From: an uncultured Gemmiger sp.
GTDB taxonomy: Bacteria; Bacillota; Clostridia; Oscillospirales; Ruminococcaceae
Length of the DNA: 44,760 bases
NCBI GenBank assembly: GCA_944382835.1
Contig: CALWNP010000019.1
Coordinates: 1-44,760 of the forward strand
Reading direction: 5' to 3'
A model generated the notes under the pieces. The model saw nothing but the letters and a program-made list of their open reading frames with translations. It did no database searches and was not told the DNA's origin. Below are positions 1-10,777 of this stretch, in pieces (the stretch's first letter is position 1; each line of letters begins with the position of its first letter). The position numbers and the translations under genes are program-made.

Positions 1-49
1 GACGTGACGCGTGCGCTAGTAATCCAGGGTTTTACCCGTCTGTGCAAAA

Positions 50-68
50 CCCCCGGCTTCGCCGGGGG
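50..68. terminator. GC-rich hairpin, probable terminator of an upstream gene
   Basis: A perfect 8-bp stem (CCCCCGGC / GCCGGGGG) closes a TTC loop. On the + strand it is followed by ATATTTATT, which is only moderately T-rich; on the - strand it is followed by GTTTTGC. It lies before the ispDF promoter and probably ends a transcript entering from the left. The first 49 bases hold no gene I can identify. Confidence 0.5.
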
Positions 69-119
69 ATATTTATTGATATCCGGGGCAAAAAAGTATT
101 TCCAGTTCCTGTTTTGCGC

Positions 120-148
120 TGGATTTTTCCCTGGGATCCCTGTATAAT
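120..148 (+). promoter_or_regulatory. Putative sigma-A promoter of ispDF
   Basis: The -10 box is a perfect TATAAT at 143-148. The best -35 at 17-bp spacing is TGGATT at 120-125, which is weak. The start codon of ispDF lies about 100 nt downstream, leaving a leader in which I see no clear riboswitch. Confidence 0.5.
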
Positions 149-251
149 AATGGTAAACTGCCCTGTTGTGTCGATGTGGGGGAAAGGTCCGAAAAATCGG
201 ACAGGCTCCGCCCGGATTCCGGCGGTGAAATCTGGAAAAATGAGGTGCCCT

Positions 252-1382
252 ATGCAGCAACAACATTCGGTGACCGCTATCCTGGTGGCGGCCGGAGCTT
301 CCCGCAGGATGGGATTTGACAAACTGGCCTTCCGTCTGCCGGGGGGCAGGACGGTGCTGGAAACCAGCGTGGCTGCCTTTGACAGCCATCCGATGGTCAG
401 CCAGTTGGTGCTGGTGGCGGGGGCCAACCTGGACACCTGCCGTGCCATTGCTGCCCGCTGCACTACCCCCACCGTGGTGGTGCCGGGGGGCGAGACCCGG
501 GCCGACAGCGTCCGGCATGGGCTGGATGCTGCCACCGGAGCCTTTGTGGCCATCCACGATGCCGCCCGCCCCTTTGTGAGCCCGGAGCTGATCACCGACG
601 CCCTGCAGGCGGCTTTCCGCACCGGTGCGGCGGCCCCGGCGGTGCCGGTCAAGGACACCATCAAGATTGCGGCACCCGACGGCCGGGTGATTTCCACCCC
701 CGACCGCAGCACCCTGTTCGGGGTGCAGACCCCCCAGTGCTTCCGGCTGGATCTCTACCGGCAGGCGCTGGAGGCGGTGCAGGGGGACAGAGCCCACCTG
801 GTCACCGACGACTGCAGCCTGTTCGAGCTGGCGGGCATCCCGGTGGTGCTGACCCAGGGCTCCTACGCCAACTACAAAATCACCACAAAAGAGGATCTGG
901 AGGGACAGAGAAAAATGCGCATCGGCCATGGCTATGATGTCCACCGCCTGGTGGAAAACCGCAAACTGATTCTGGGCGGGGTGGAAATCCCCTGGGAGAA
1001 GGGGCTGCTGGGCCATTCCGACGCCGATGTACTGCTCCACGCCATCTCCGACGCCCTGCTGGGGGCGGCGGCGCTGGGGGACATCGGCAAGCACTTCCCC
1101 GACACCGACCCCCGCTACGAGGGCGCCGATTCCCTGCTGCTGCTGGGGGAGGTGGCTGGCCTCTTGCGGGAAAAGGGCTACTCGGTCTGCAACATCGACG
1201 CCACCATCCTCTGCCAGGCCCCCAAGCTGGCTCCTCACATCCCGGCCATGCGGCAGAAGATTGCCGATGCGCTGTCCATTCCGCTGGACTGCGTCAGCGT
1301 CAAGGCCACCACCGAGGAACACCTGGGCTTCACCGGCGAAGGGCTGGGCATTGCCGCCCATGCCGTGGCGCTGATCGACTGA
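252..1382 (+). CDS. ispDF: Bifunctional IspD/IspF, MEP isoprenoid pathway
   Basis: One reading frame encodes two enzymes of the MEP pathway. Residues 1-221 are IspD (2-C-methyl-D-erythritol 4-phosphate cytidylyltransferase), with the CTP-binding segment AAGASRRMG near the N terminus and the HDAARPF segment. Residues from the internal Met at 915 to the end (about 155 aa) are IspF (MECDP synthase), with the zinc ligands in GHGYDVHRL and [12 protein letters not shown] and the HFPDTDPRY loop. IspD makes CDP-ME and IspF cyclises CDP-ME 2-phosphate; the intervening IspE step is not encoded here. I chose ATG 252 because GAGGTG lies 5 nt upstream; ATG 240 has no ribosome site. Both halves look complete. 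Such fusions are known in some proteobacteria; the joint here is only a few residues. Confidence 0.95.
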   Translation: MQQQHSVTAILVAAGASRRMGFDKLAFRLPGGRTVLETSVAAFDSHPMVSQLVLVAGANLDTCRAIAARCTTPTVVVPGGETRADSVRHGLDAATGAFVAIHDAARPFVSPELITDALQAAFRTGAAAPAVPVKDTIKIAAPDGRVISTPDRSTLFGVQTPQCFRLDLYRQALEAVQGDRAHLVTDDCSLFELAGIPVVLTQGSYANYKITTKEDLEGQRKMRIGHGYDVHRLVENRKLILGGVEIPWEKGLLGHSDADVLLHAISDALLGAAALGDIGKHFPDTDPRYEGADSLLLLGEVAGLLREKGYSVCNIDATILCQAPKLAPHIPAMRQKIADALSIPLDCVSVKATTEEHLGFTGEGLGIAAHAVALID

Positions 1383-1391
1383 GGCGGGGAG

Positions 1392-1420
1392 TTCCCACCG
1401 GATTTGTTTTGTGTTATACT
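1392..1420 (+). promoter_or_regulatory. Extended -10 promoter of the cdaA operon
   Basis: TGT-TATACT (extended -10, box at 1415-1420) stands 17 bp after TTCCCA (1392-1397). The expected start of transcription near 1427 coincides with the foot of the hairpin at 1429-1446. Confidence 0.65.
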
Positions 1421-1428
1421 GAAACCTG

Positions 1429-1446
1429 ATCGGGCCACAGCCCGAT
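1429..1446 (+). other. 5'-terminal mRNA hairpin of cdaA
   Basis: ATCGGGC (1429-1435) and GCCCGAT (1440-1446) form a 7-bp stem with a CACA loop. It begins within a few bases of the predicted transcription start and 12 nt before the AGGAGG site, so it would sit at the very 5' end of the message. There is no T-run, so it is not a terminator. It may stabilise the mRNA or modulate translation. Confidence 0.5.
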
Positions 1447-1474
1447 GCCACAACGTCAGGAGGCGACCTACAAG

Positions 1475-2380
1475 ATGTTTGGGATGAATGACCTGCTCGG
1501 CAGCGTCATCAGCAACCTGCGAACGTTTAAGCTGAACGATCTGATTGATATTCTGGTCATCGCCTTTGCGTTTTATGAGCTGTTCCTTTTTGCCCGCAAA
1601 TCCCGTGCAGGCCAGCTGGTCAAGGGCATTGTACTGCTGTTTGCCCTCTACGCCCTGGCGTACCTGCTGGACCTGCGCACCGTGCGTTGGTTGCTGAACA
1701 GCGTGCTGCAGGTGGGCTTTATCGCGGCGGTGGTGCTGTTCCAGCCGGAACTGCGCCGCACCCTGGAGCGCATCGGCCAGAGCACCGTCTGGGCCTCCAA
1801 GATCTTTTCCAACCGCCGGCAGGACCCGTCGCTGCACGGGGTGTGGCAGAGCGCCGCGGTGGCCATCTGCGACGCCGCCGAGCAGCTGTCGGACACCCGC
1901 ACCGGCGCCCTGATGGTGCTGGAGCGCAACAACAACCTGGATGAAATCATCCGCACCGGCACCCCGCTGTCGGCCAACGTCATTCCCGAAATGCTGGGGA
2001 CCATCTTTTATGAGGGCACCCCGCTGCACGACGGCGCCGTCATCATCCGGGACGGCCGGATTGTGGCCGCCGGCTGCGTGCTGCCCCTGTCCAACAACCT
2101 GGAAATGGGCAAGGACATGGGCACCCGCCACCGCGCCGGCCTGGGCATGAGCGAAAACTCCGACGCCGTTGTCATTGTGGTCAGCGAGGAGACCGGCATC
2201 ATCTCGCTGGCCAAAAACGGGGTGCTGATCCGGCGGCTGGACCGCCAGAACCTCTTCAACCTGCTGCAGGAGGAGATCATCCCGCCGCTGCCGGACGAAG
2301 AACAAAATGTCTCTTTCTGGAACCGCATCCGGAACAAAGGAGGTGCTTCGGCCCATGGAACCCAAGAAACCCGCGCCTGA
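1475..2380 (+). CDS. cdaA: Diadenylate cyclase CdaA (c-di-AMP synthase)
   Basis: Membrane-bound enzyme condensing two ATP into c-di-AMP, the messenger that governs potassium and osmolyte balance and cell-wall homeostasis in Firmicutes. About 301 aa. Hydrophobic segments occupy residues 22-40, 48-66 and 76-91, as in B. subtilis CdaA. The DAC domain follows, with the catalytic DGA motif at 186-188 (LHDGAVI) and the GTRHR motif at 216-220. ATG 1475 follows AGGAGG at 1458-1463; the upstream ATG at 1445 falls inside the leader hairpin. The 3' end overlaps cdaR by 26 nt, implying coupled translation with its partner. The usual third member glmM is not downstream. Confidence 0.96.
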   Translation: MFGMNDLLGSVISNLRTFKLNDLIDILVIAFAFYELFLFARKSRAGQLVKGIVLLFALYALAYLLDLRTVRWLLNSVLQVGFIAAVVLFQPELRRTLERIGQSTVWASKIFSNRRQDPSLHGVWQSAAVAICDAAEQLSDTRTGALMVLERNNNLDEIIRTGTPLSANVIPEMLGTIFYEGTPLHDGAVIIRDGRIVAAGCVLPLSNNLEMGKDMGTRHRAGLGMSENSDAVVIVVSEETGIISLAKNGVLIRRLDRQNLFNLLQEEIIPPLPDEEQNVSFWNRIRNKGGASAHGTQETRA

Positions 2381-3668
2381 CAAGGTGACGCCCACCCCCC
2401 GGGCCCGTCGCAGCCTGCTGGACAATTCCGCCTTTGTGGTGGTGTTTTCCGCCATCTGTGCCCTGCTGGCCTGGCTGCTGGTCACCATGTTCCTCGACCC
2501 CCAGAGCAGCAAGACCATCTCGGACGTTCCGGTGACCTTCAACTACCAGACCAGCACCTACACCGCCCTGGGCCTGGACATTGTGGAACAGCCGGAAAAC
2601 GCCAAGGCGTCGGTCCGGGTGGAGGGCAACGGCACTGTGATCGGCAGCATCACCGCTGCCTCCATCATGGTCTACCCCAACTACTCCACCGTCACCGGGG
2701 CAGGGGAGAACATCCTCAACCTGGATGCCCGGATTGTGGACAGCGAATACACCAACATGGACATCAAGGTGACGGTGGAAGGCCCTTCCACCGTGACCGT
2801 CGTCTTTGATACCGTCAGCGAAAAGACGGTGACCGTCACTCCCGATACCTCGGGCGTCACCATCAGCGACGGCTACACCCTGCGCAAGACCACCGCCGTT
2901 CCCGCCGAGGTGACCCTCCGCGGGCCCACCACCGAGCTGGACCAGATCGCCAGCGTGGTGGCACCGGTCTCCTCCGAGGAAACCCTCTCGGATACCACCA
3001 CCCTGCCCGCGGTGCTGGAGATGCGCAACGAGGATGGGGAGGTCGTCACGCCCCAGTACACCACCATGGACAACGAGACCTCCAACGTCACCCTCACCGT
3101 CTACCAGGTGCGGGAGCTGCCGCTGGAAGTGGACTTCATCAACACCCCGGTGGGCTTCGACACCTCCAGCCTCAAGTACAGTCTGAGCTATGACACCCTG
3201 ACGGTGGCCGGCCCGGCCAAGACCATCAGTGCCCTGACCAAGCTCAGCGTGACCAGCTTTGACCTGGGCAAGGAGTTCGCCTTTGACCGGGATTACCAGC
3301 GCCAGATCGAGCTGCCCGAGGGCATTGTCTCCCAGGACGGCGTCTCGTCGGTGACCCTCAGCTTTGACACCACCGGTATGAGCTCCACCTCCCTCAATGT
3401 CTCCAACATCCGCACCATCAACGAACCCAGCAACCTGGATGTGGAGGTGCTGACCAGCGTCATCAACAATGTGCAACTCTTCGGTCCCGAGGAGGAGATT
3501 GCCGAACTCAGCGCCGAAAATGTCCTGGTCCAGGTGGATTGCCAGAACCTGACCTCCACCGCCGGCCAGGGCCAGCAGACCCTGCCGGTGACCATTCAGA
3601 TCCCGTCTTCCAGCCGCATCTTTGCGGTTGGCAGCTACACCGTCGAGTGCCAGATCACCGCACAGTGA
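2355..3668 (+). CDS. cdaR: CdaR / YbbR-domain regulator of CdaA
   Basis: About 437 aa. The start ATG 2355 lies inside the end of cdaA and has an excellent AAAGGAGGTG site at 2337-2345. Residues 1-25 are cytoplasmic and charged, followed by one membrane anchor (AFVVVFSAICALLAWLLVT). The rest is an extracytoplasmic chain of beta-rich YbbR repeats full of Val/Thr, with recurring units of the 'v.v.gp...l..i..v' type (for example ELDQIASVVAPV and KTISALTKLSV). In Firmicutes CdaR binds CdaA and modulates its activity in response to envelope state. The gene order cdaA-cdaR supports that role. No catalytic motif is present or expected. Confidence 0.93.
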   Translation: MEPKKPAPDKVTPTPRARRSLLDNSAFVVVFSAICALLAWLLVTMFLDPQSSKTISDVPVTFNYQTSTYTALGLDIVEQPENAKASVRVEGNGTVIGSITAASIMVYPNYSTVTGAGENILNLDARIVDSEYTNMDIKVTVEGPSTVTVVFDTVSEKTVTVTPDTSGVTISDGYTLRKTTAVPAEVTLRGPTTELDQIASVVAPVSSEETLSDTTTLPAVLEMRNEDGEVVTPQYTTMDNETSNVTLTVYQVRELPLEVDFINTPVGFDTSSLKYSLSYDTLTVAGPAKTISALTKLSVTSFDLGKEFAFDRDYQRQIELPEGIVSQDGVSSVTLSFDTTGMSSTSLNVSNIRTINEPSNLDVEVLTSVINNVQLFGPEEEIAELSAENVLVQVDCQNLTSTAGQGQQTLPVTIQIPSSSRIFAVGSYTVECQITAQ

Positions 3669-3698
3669 CCGGCCCCGACCTCCAGACAGGAAAGGTGT

Positions 3699-5321
3699 GT
3701 GCAACCAAACAGGATGTACCTTGTGCGAAACATCCGCCTGCCCCTCTCGGTGAAGACTCCTGAAGCCGAGGCGGTGCGGCGGGCGGTGAAAACCATGGGC
3801 GTTGCCCCCGACCGGGTGGCGCACAGTGGCGTTGCAAAACTTTCGGTGGATGCCCGGCACGGCAAGCCCGTGCTGGTGTACACCATCGCCATCACACTCA
3901 AGGACGAGGGTGAGGATTCGGCTTTGGCCGGGGCCTCGCCCTGTGTCTGTTTCACCAGAAAACCGGAATTTCACTTTCCGGTGGGCAGCGCTCCGCTGGC
4001 CCATCGCCCGGTGATCTGCGGCCTGGGCCCGGCGGGGCTGTTTGCCGCCCTGCTGCTGGCCCGCAACGGCTACCGGCCGCTGGTGCTGGAGCGGGGCCCT
4101 TCCCTCGACCGGCGCATCCGGGCGGTGGAGGCCTTCTCGGCGGGCGGTGCTTTGGACCCCAACGCCAACATCCAGTTTGGCGAGGGGGGCGCCGGGACCT
4201 TTTCGGACGGCAAGCTGACCACCCGCACCGGTGACCCGCTGTGCGCCTATGTGACCGAAGCTTTTCTGCAGCACGGCGCCCCGGCGGACATCGCCTGGCG
4301 CCAGCGCCCCCATGTGGGCACCGACCTGCTGCGGGGGGTGATTTCCGGCATCCGGGCCGAGATAGAATCCCTGGGAGGCACCGTCCTTTTCGATACCCCC
4401 CTCACCGGCATCCGCACCGCCGGCGGCAAGGTGTACGGGGTGCAGACCCCGGCGGGGGAGTTCCCCTGTGACCGGCTGATCCTGGCGGTGGGGCACAGTG
4501 CCCGGGATACCTTCGAGATGCTGGCCGGGATGGGGCTGCCGCTGACCTGCAAACCCTTCTCGGTGGGCTTCCGGGCCGAGCATCTGCAAACCGAGATTGA
4601 GAAGAGCCTTTACCACCAGGCAGCCGGGCATCCGGCTCTGCCCCGGGGGGAATACCAGCTCTCCCAGCACCTGGACGGCCGCTGCGTCTACACCTTCTGC
4701 ATGTGCCCGGGCGGCCAGGTCTGTGCCGCCGCCAGCGAGGAGGGCGGCGTGGTGACCAACGGCATGAGCTTCCATGCCCGGGACGGCCGCAACGCCAACG
4801 CCGCTGTGGTGGTGAGCGTGGACGGCAGCGATTTTGACAACGATCCGGCCAAGGCGGTGGCCTTCCAGCGCCGGCTGGAAGAGGCCGCCTTCCGGGCCGG
4901 CGGCGCGGACTACACCGCCCCTGCCGAGACGGTGGGCAGCTTTCTGGAGGGCCGGGGCCGTCTGGAACTGGGGCAGGTCCAGCCCACCTATCCCCGTGGG
5001 GTGGTGGCGCAGGATCTGGGCGCCCTGCTGCCCGAAGAACTGGCCCGGACCCTGCGGGGCGGGCTGCGGGCCTTTGGCCGCAAGCTGGCCGCCTATCGCG
5101 CCCCCGATGGGGTGCTCACCGGCCTGGAAACCCGCACCTCCAGCCCGGTCCGGCTGCTGCGAGGGGAGAACTTCCAGTGCACCGGCCTGGAAGGACTATA
5201 CCCCTGCGGCGAGGGAGCAGGCTACGCCGGCGGCATCATGACCGCCGCGGTGGACGGCCTGCGCTGCGCCGCGGCCCTGATGGCCGGGGCGGCCCCCGCG
5301 CCGGCGGGACCGGATGAATGA
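3699..5321 (+). CDS. FAD-dependent dehydrogenase (COG2509 type)
   Basis: About 540 aa flavoprotein. An N-terminal domain of some 100 residues precedes a Rossmann FAD site, GLGPAG at 108-113 followed by ALLLARNGYRPLVLERG. The sequence NIQFGEGGAGTFSDGKL is typical of the family, and the C terminus carries the FAD-closing segment GLYPCGEGAGYAGGI. The substrate is unknown; family members are usually listed as uncharacterised FAD dehydrogenases. The start is uncertain: GTG 3699 has AGGAAAGG close upstream (AGGA at 3688-3691, 7 nt), while ATG 3714 is far from any ribosome site. It follows cdaR by 30 nt and is probably in that operon. Confidence 0.88.
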   Translation: MQPNRMYLVRNIRLPLSVKTPEAEAVRRAVKTMGVAPDRVAHSGVAKLSVDARHGKPVLVYTIAITLKDEGEDSALAGASPCVCFTRKPEFHFPVGSAPLAHRPVICGLGPAGLFAALLLARNGYRPLVLERGPSLDRRIRAVEAFSAGGALDPNANIQFGEGGAGTFSDGKLTTRTGDPLCAYVTEAFLQHGAPADIAWRQRPHVGTDLLRGVISGIRAEIESLGGTVLFDTPLTGIRTAGGKVYGVQTPAGEFPCDRLILAVGHSARDTFEMLAGMGLPLTCKPFSVGFRAEHLQTEIEKSLYHQAAGHPALPRGEYQLSQHLDGRCVYTFCMCPGGQVCAAASEEGGVVTNGMSFHARDGRNANAAVVVSVDGSDFDNDPAKAVAFQRRLEEAAFRAGGADYTAPAETVGSFLEGRGRLELGQVQPTYPRGVVAQDLGALLPEELARTLRGGLRAFGRKLAAYRAPDGVLTGLETRTSSPVRLLRGENFQCTGLEGLYPCGEGAGYAGGIMTAAVDGLRCAAALMAGAAPAPAGPDE

Positions 5322-5338
5322 GAAAGGACGAACAACCG

Positions 5339-6484
5339 ATGAACCACCCTTATGATGAAAAGGATGAACGCCGCAGCCGGGCCGGCGGGCGGACCGCCGG
5401 AAATTCCGACTGGGATGCCGCCATTTCCGAGGTGGTCCAGGCGGGGGCCGAGGCGGGCAGTGCCGTGCTGGAGGGCATCTCCGATGTGCTGTCCTCCCTG
5501 GGCAGCTCGCTGGGGCTGGGCGGTGAGGACAAGCCGGTGGATTTCGCCAAATGGCGGCGCCGGCTGGACCGCAAGCTGCGCACCGACCATCAGGACGGCG
5601 GTCTTGCCCTGGCCATTGTGGGGAGCACCTTTGCCTTCAGCTTCGGGGTGGCGGCCCTGGTGATGTGGATTCTGGCCATTGTGGGGCCGGAGGCCCTGAA
5701 CCTCACCTATGAGACGTACCAGGTCTTTCCCATTCTCGGGGGCGTTTTTACCCCGCTGACGGTGGGCTTCGGTTTTATGACGGCCGCCGGCATCAAGAGC
5801 TTCCGGTACTACGGCCGGCTGCGCAAATACCTCCGCGCCGCCCATGACTGGGTCTGTTCGGTGCCGGCCCTGGCCCGCGCCTCCCTCACCGAGGAGAAAA
5901 CGGTCCGGCAGGACCTGGCCCGGGCCATCGCCGACGGCAGGCTGCCGGGGGTCTGCCTGAGCGAGGACGGCCAGACCCTATATCTGGATGAGGCACTCTA
6001 TCAGCCCCAGCCGGCAGCGCCTGACCCTGAGCCCCAGGCGGCCCCACCGGAGCCGCAGTCGGAGGAGGGAACGGCCTTTCTCCACCATCTGCGGAGCTGC
6101 CGTGGAAAACTGGGGCCCCAGACCGACGAGGAACTGGTCCGGATGGAAAAGACCTGCGCGGCCATTCTGGCCTTTGCCCGCAACCATCCCGACCGGGCAC
6201 CCCAGCTGCGCCGGTTCCGGGAGTATTATCTGCCCACCACCCGCAAGCTGCTGGACACCGCCCTGGGTCTTGGCAGCGCCGAGGTGACCAATGCCCAAAC
6301 CATCCGGCGGGATATCACCGGGATTTTGCATACCCTCAACCAGGCGTATGACACCCTCTACGATACCCTGCTCCAGGATGTCTCGCTGGATGTCTCCACC
6401 GAGATCGATACCCTGGAAGCCATGCTGCGTCAGGACGGCCTGACCCATGACTTCGCGGCGGATTTCGGCTCTGCCAAGGGCTGA
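5339..6484 (+). CDS. XpaC-family (5-bromo-4-chloroindolyl phosphate hydrolysis) membrane protein
   Basis: About 381 aa. Residues 1-80 are polar, then two hydrophobic segments at about 92-115 and 130-150 (GLALAIVGSTFAFSFGVAAL and VFPILGGVFTPLTVGFGF), followed by a long helical cytoplasmic region with an acidic/proline linker (PQPAAPDPEPQ). The C-terminal third (LRRFREYYLPTTRKLLDTAL) matches the XpaC family, which often neighbours TelA-type toxic-anion proteins. The biochemical role is not established despite the name. ATG 5339 has AAAGGA upstream; ATG 5318 overlaps the preceding gene and lacks one. No TelA homologue is present here. Confidence 0.8.
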   Translation: MNHPYDEKDERRSRAGGRTAGNSDWDAAISEVVQAGAEAGSAVLEGISDVLSSLGSSLGLGGEDKPVDFAKWRRRLDRKLRTDHQDGGLALAIVGSTFAFSFGVAALVMWILAIVGPEALNLTYETYQVFPILGGVFTPLTVGFGFMTAAGIKSFRYYGRLRKYLRAAHDWVCSVPALARASLTEEKTVRQDLARAIADGRLPGVCLSEDGQTLYLDEALYQPQPAAPDPEPQAAPPEPQSEEGTAFLHHLRSCRGKLGPQTDEELVRMEKTCAAILAFARNHPDRAPQLRRFREYYLPTTRKLLDTALGLGSAEVTNAQTIRRDITGILHTLNQAYDTLYDTLLQDVSLDVSTEIDTLEAMLRQDGLTHDFAADFGSAKG

Positions 6485-6531
6485 ATCCACCCCATTTTGT
6501 TGATTTGTTGAACGGAAAAGAGGTCCCAACC

Positions 6532-8577
6532 ATGAACTACCGTGCCTGGCAGCAAAAACCGGCCGATGCCGAGGCGGAACAGACGCTGCAGTCCGCCGGC
6601 TGCGGCGTGCTGTTGCGCCGGGTGCTGGCCGCCCGCGGCGTACACACCCCCCAGCAGGCACAGGCCCTGCTGGAGCAGGAAGCCCCCCTCTCCGATCCCT
6701 TCCTCATGCGGGATATGGACAAAGCGGTGGACCGCATCCGGCAGGCCATCGCCGGGGAAGAACCCATCGTGATCTTCGGGGATTACGATGTGGACGGCGT
6801 TTCGGCTACCGCTATCCTCTATGAGTGCCTCAGCAGCATGGGGGCCCAGGTCCGCTGCAAACTGCCCAGCCGGGAGGGCGGGGGATACGGCATCAGCCGG
6901 GACATCCTCAAAAGCCTGTCGGACAAGGGCTATACCCTGGTGGTCACGGTGGACAACGGCATCTCGGCGGTGGAGGAAGCCCGGTATGCCCGGGAACTGG
7001 GCATCGACCTGGTCATCACCGACCATCACCTTCCCCCCGAAACCCTGCCCCAGGCGGTGGCGGTGGTGGACCCCAAGCGGGCCGACGACGAAAGCTCCTT
7101 CAAGGACCTCTGCGGTGCGGGGGTGGCCTTCAAGCTCGCGGCCGCCCTGGAAGGCTGCGACCCCGGCGAACTGCTGGAGGTCTACGGCGAGCTGGCCACC
7201 CTGGGCACCATCGCCGACGTGATGCCGCTGGTGGGGGAAAACCGTACCATCGTGCGGGAGGGCCTGGCCATGCTGCAGGATACCATGCGTCCCGGCCTGC
7301 AGGCGCTGATCGAAGCCGCCGGCTATGCCAACAGACCGGTGACCGCCGAGACGGTCAGCTACGGGCTGGCGCCCCGAATCAACGCCGCCGGCCGGATGAA
7401 CAACGCCTCGGTGGCCCTCAAGCTGCTGCTCTGTGAAAACGAGGAACAGGCCTGCGGCATTGCTGCCCGGCTGGCCGAGATCAATACCGAGCGCCAGCAG
7501 ACCGAACAAACCATTCTGTCGGCTGCGCTGGCCCAGCTGGAAGCCGACCCTGCCCGCCTCCACAGCCGTGTGATCGTGGTGGCGGGGGAGGGCTGGCACC
7601 CCGGGGTGATCGGCATTGTGGCCAGCCGGCTGATGGAACGGTACGGCCGCCCGGTCATTGTGATCTCGCTGGAACACGGCGAGGGCCGGGGCAGCGGCCG
7701 GGCGCCGTCCTCCTTCAACCTGCACACTGCCCTGGGCGAATGCGCCCGGTATCTGATCCGCTACGGCGGACATGCGGCGGCGGCCGGGCTGCTGATCGAG
7801 GAGGAACAGCTGGGGGCCTTTACCAAGGCCATCAACGACTGGGCCGCCCGCACCTGCCCGGTGCCCGAACCCGCCCCGCTGAAGCTGGACGCCGAGGCAT
7901 CCATCGGGGAGCTGACGGTGCCCAACATCCAGGAGCTGGACCGGCTGGCCCCCTTTGGCAGCGGCAACCCGGTGCCCATCTTCTGCATCCGCAACGCCCA
8001 GGTGGACGGCATCTGGCCCTTGGGCAGCGAGGGGCGACACACCCGGATCCGGCTGCGGCAGGGCAATTACAGCTGCTTTGTCTCCCTCTTCGGGGTGGCC
8101 CCCGGGGATCTGCCCTACCAGGTGGGGATGGAGGTGGAAACTGCGGTGGAGGTCGGTGTCTTTGTGGGACGCAACGGCCCCATGCCCTCCCTCCACGCCA
8201 AGGCCATCCGCCCGGCGGGGCTGGGCAACGGGCCCAGCAGCCAGGCCACCGTCTTTGAGGCGCTGTGCAGCGGTGCGGCGGTGCCGCCCGAAACCTGCCG
8301 CAGCTATCTGCCCACCCGGGCCGAGACCGCCTCGCTCTACCGGATGATCCGGGGCGGGCGGGTCTATGCCGAGGACCTGCAGCCGGTATTTGCGGCCCTG
8401 GGGCCGGACAACGCTGGCAAGACGCTGGCCAGCCTGACGGCGCTGGAACAGCTGGGGCTGGTGCAGCGGCAGGGAAATCGGTATCTGCCGGTACCGGTGG
8501 AATCTAAAAAGGATCTGGCCAGCGCGCCCATCTTGCAAAAGATCAGTGCGCTGTGCGGCCAGGCCGATAGGGGATGA
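6532..8577 (+). CDS. recJ: Single-stranded-DNA exonuclease RecJ
   Basis: About 681 aa 5'-3' ssDNA exonuclease of recombination and mismatch repair. The DHH phosphoesterase core is intact: DYDVDG at 84-89, VVTVDNG near 140, TDHH at 163-166, and DHHA1 signatures further on (GEGWHPGVIGIVASRL, then GRGSGRAPSSFNLH and YGGHAAAAG with the metal/substrate-binding His/Gly residues). An OB-like domain and a short C-terminal extension follow. ATG 6532 has GAAAAGAGGT upstream. The next gene, rsh, starts 4 nt after the stop, so the two are co-transcribed. In many Firmicutes apt sits between recJ and relA; it is absent here. Confidence 0.95.
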   Translation: MNYRAWQQKPADAEAEQTLQSAGCGVLLRRVLAARGVHTPQQAQALLEQEAPLSDPFLMRDMDKAVDRIRQAIAGEEPIVIFGDYDVDGVSATAILYECLSSMGAQVRCKLPSREGGGYGISRDILKSLSDKGYTLVVTVDNGISAVEEARYARELGIDLVITDHHLPPETLPQAVAVVDPKRADDESSFKDLCGAGVAFKLAAALEGCDPGELLEVYGELATLGTIADVMPLVGENRTIVREGLAMLQDTMRPGLQALIEAAGYANRPVTAETVSYGLAPRINAAGRMNNASVALKLLLCENEEQACGIAARLAEINTERQQTEQTILSAALAQLEADPARLHSRVIVVAGEGWHPGVIGIVASRLMERYGRPVIVISLEHGEGRGSGRAPSSFNLHTALGECARYLIRYGGHAAAAGLLIEEEQLGAFTKAINDWAARTCPVPEPAPLKLDAEASIGELTVPNIQELDRLAPFGSGNPVPIFCIRNAQVDGIWPLGSEGRHTRIRLRQGNYSCFVSLFGVAPGDLPYQVGMEVETAVEVGVFVGRNGPMPSLHAKAIRPAGLGNGPSSQATVFEALCSGAAVPPETCRSYLPTRAETASLYRMIRGGRVYAEDLQPVFAALGPDNAGKTLASLTALEQLGLVQRQGNRYLPVPVESKKDLASAPILQKISALCGQADRG

Positions 8578-8581
8578 TTGA

Positions 8582-10750
<2,169 letters not shown>

Positions 10751-10777
10751 GACAATTGTGCCCAAAGGACAAATGGT

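Noticed and set aside
1-49. End of an upstream coding gene or of a structural RNA.
   Set aside because: Stops occur in one frame (TGA at 5, TAG at 17), but too little sequence is present to recognise any product, and CTAGTAATCC alone is not evidence of 16S rRNA.
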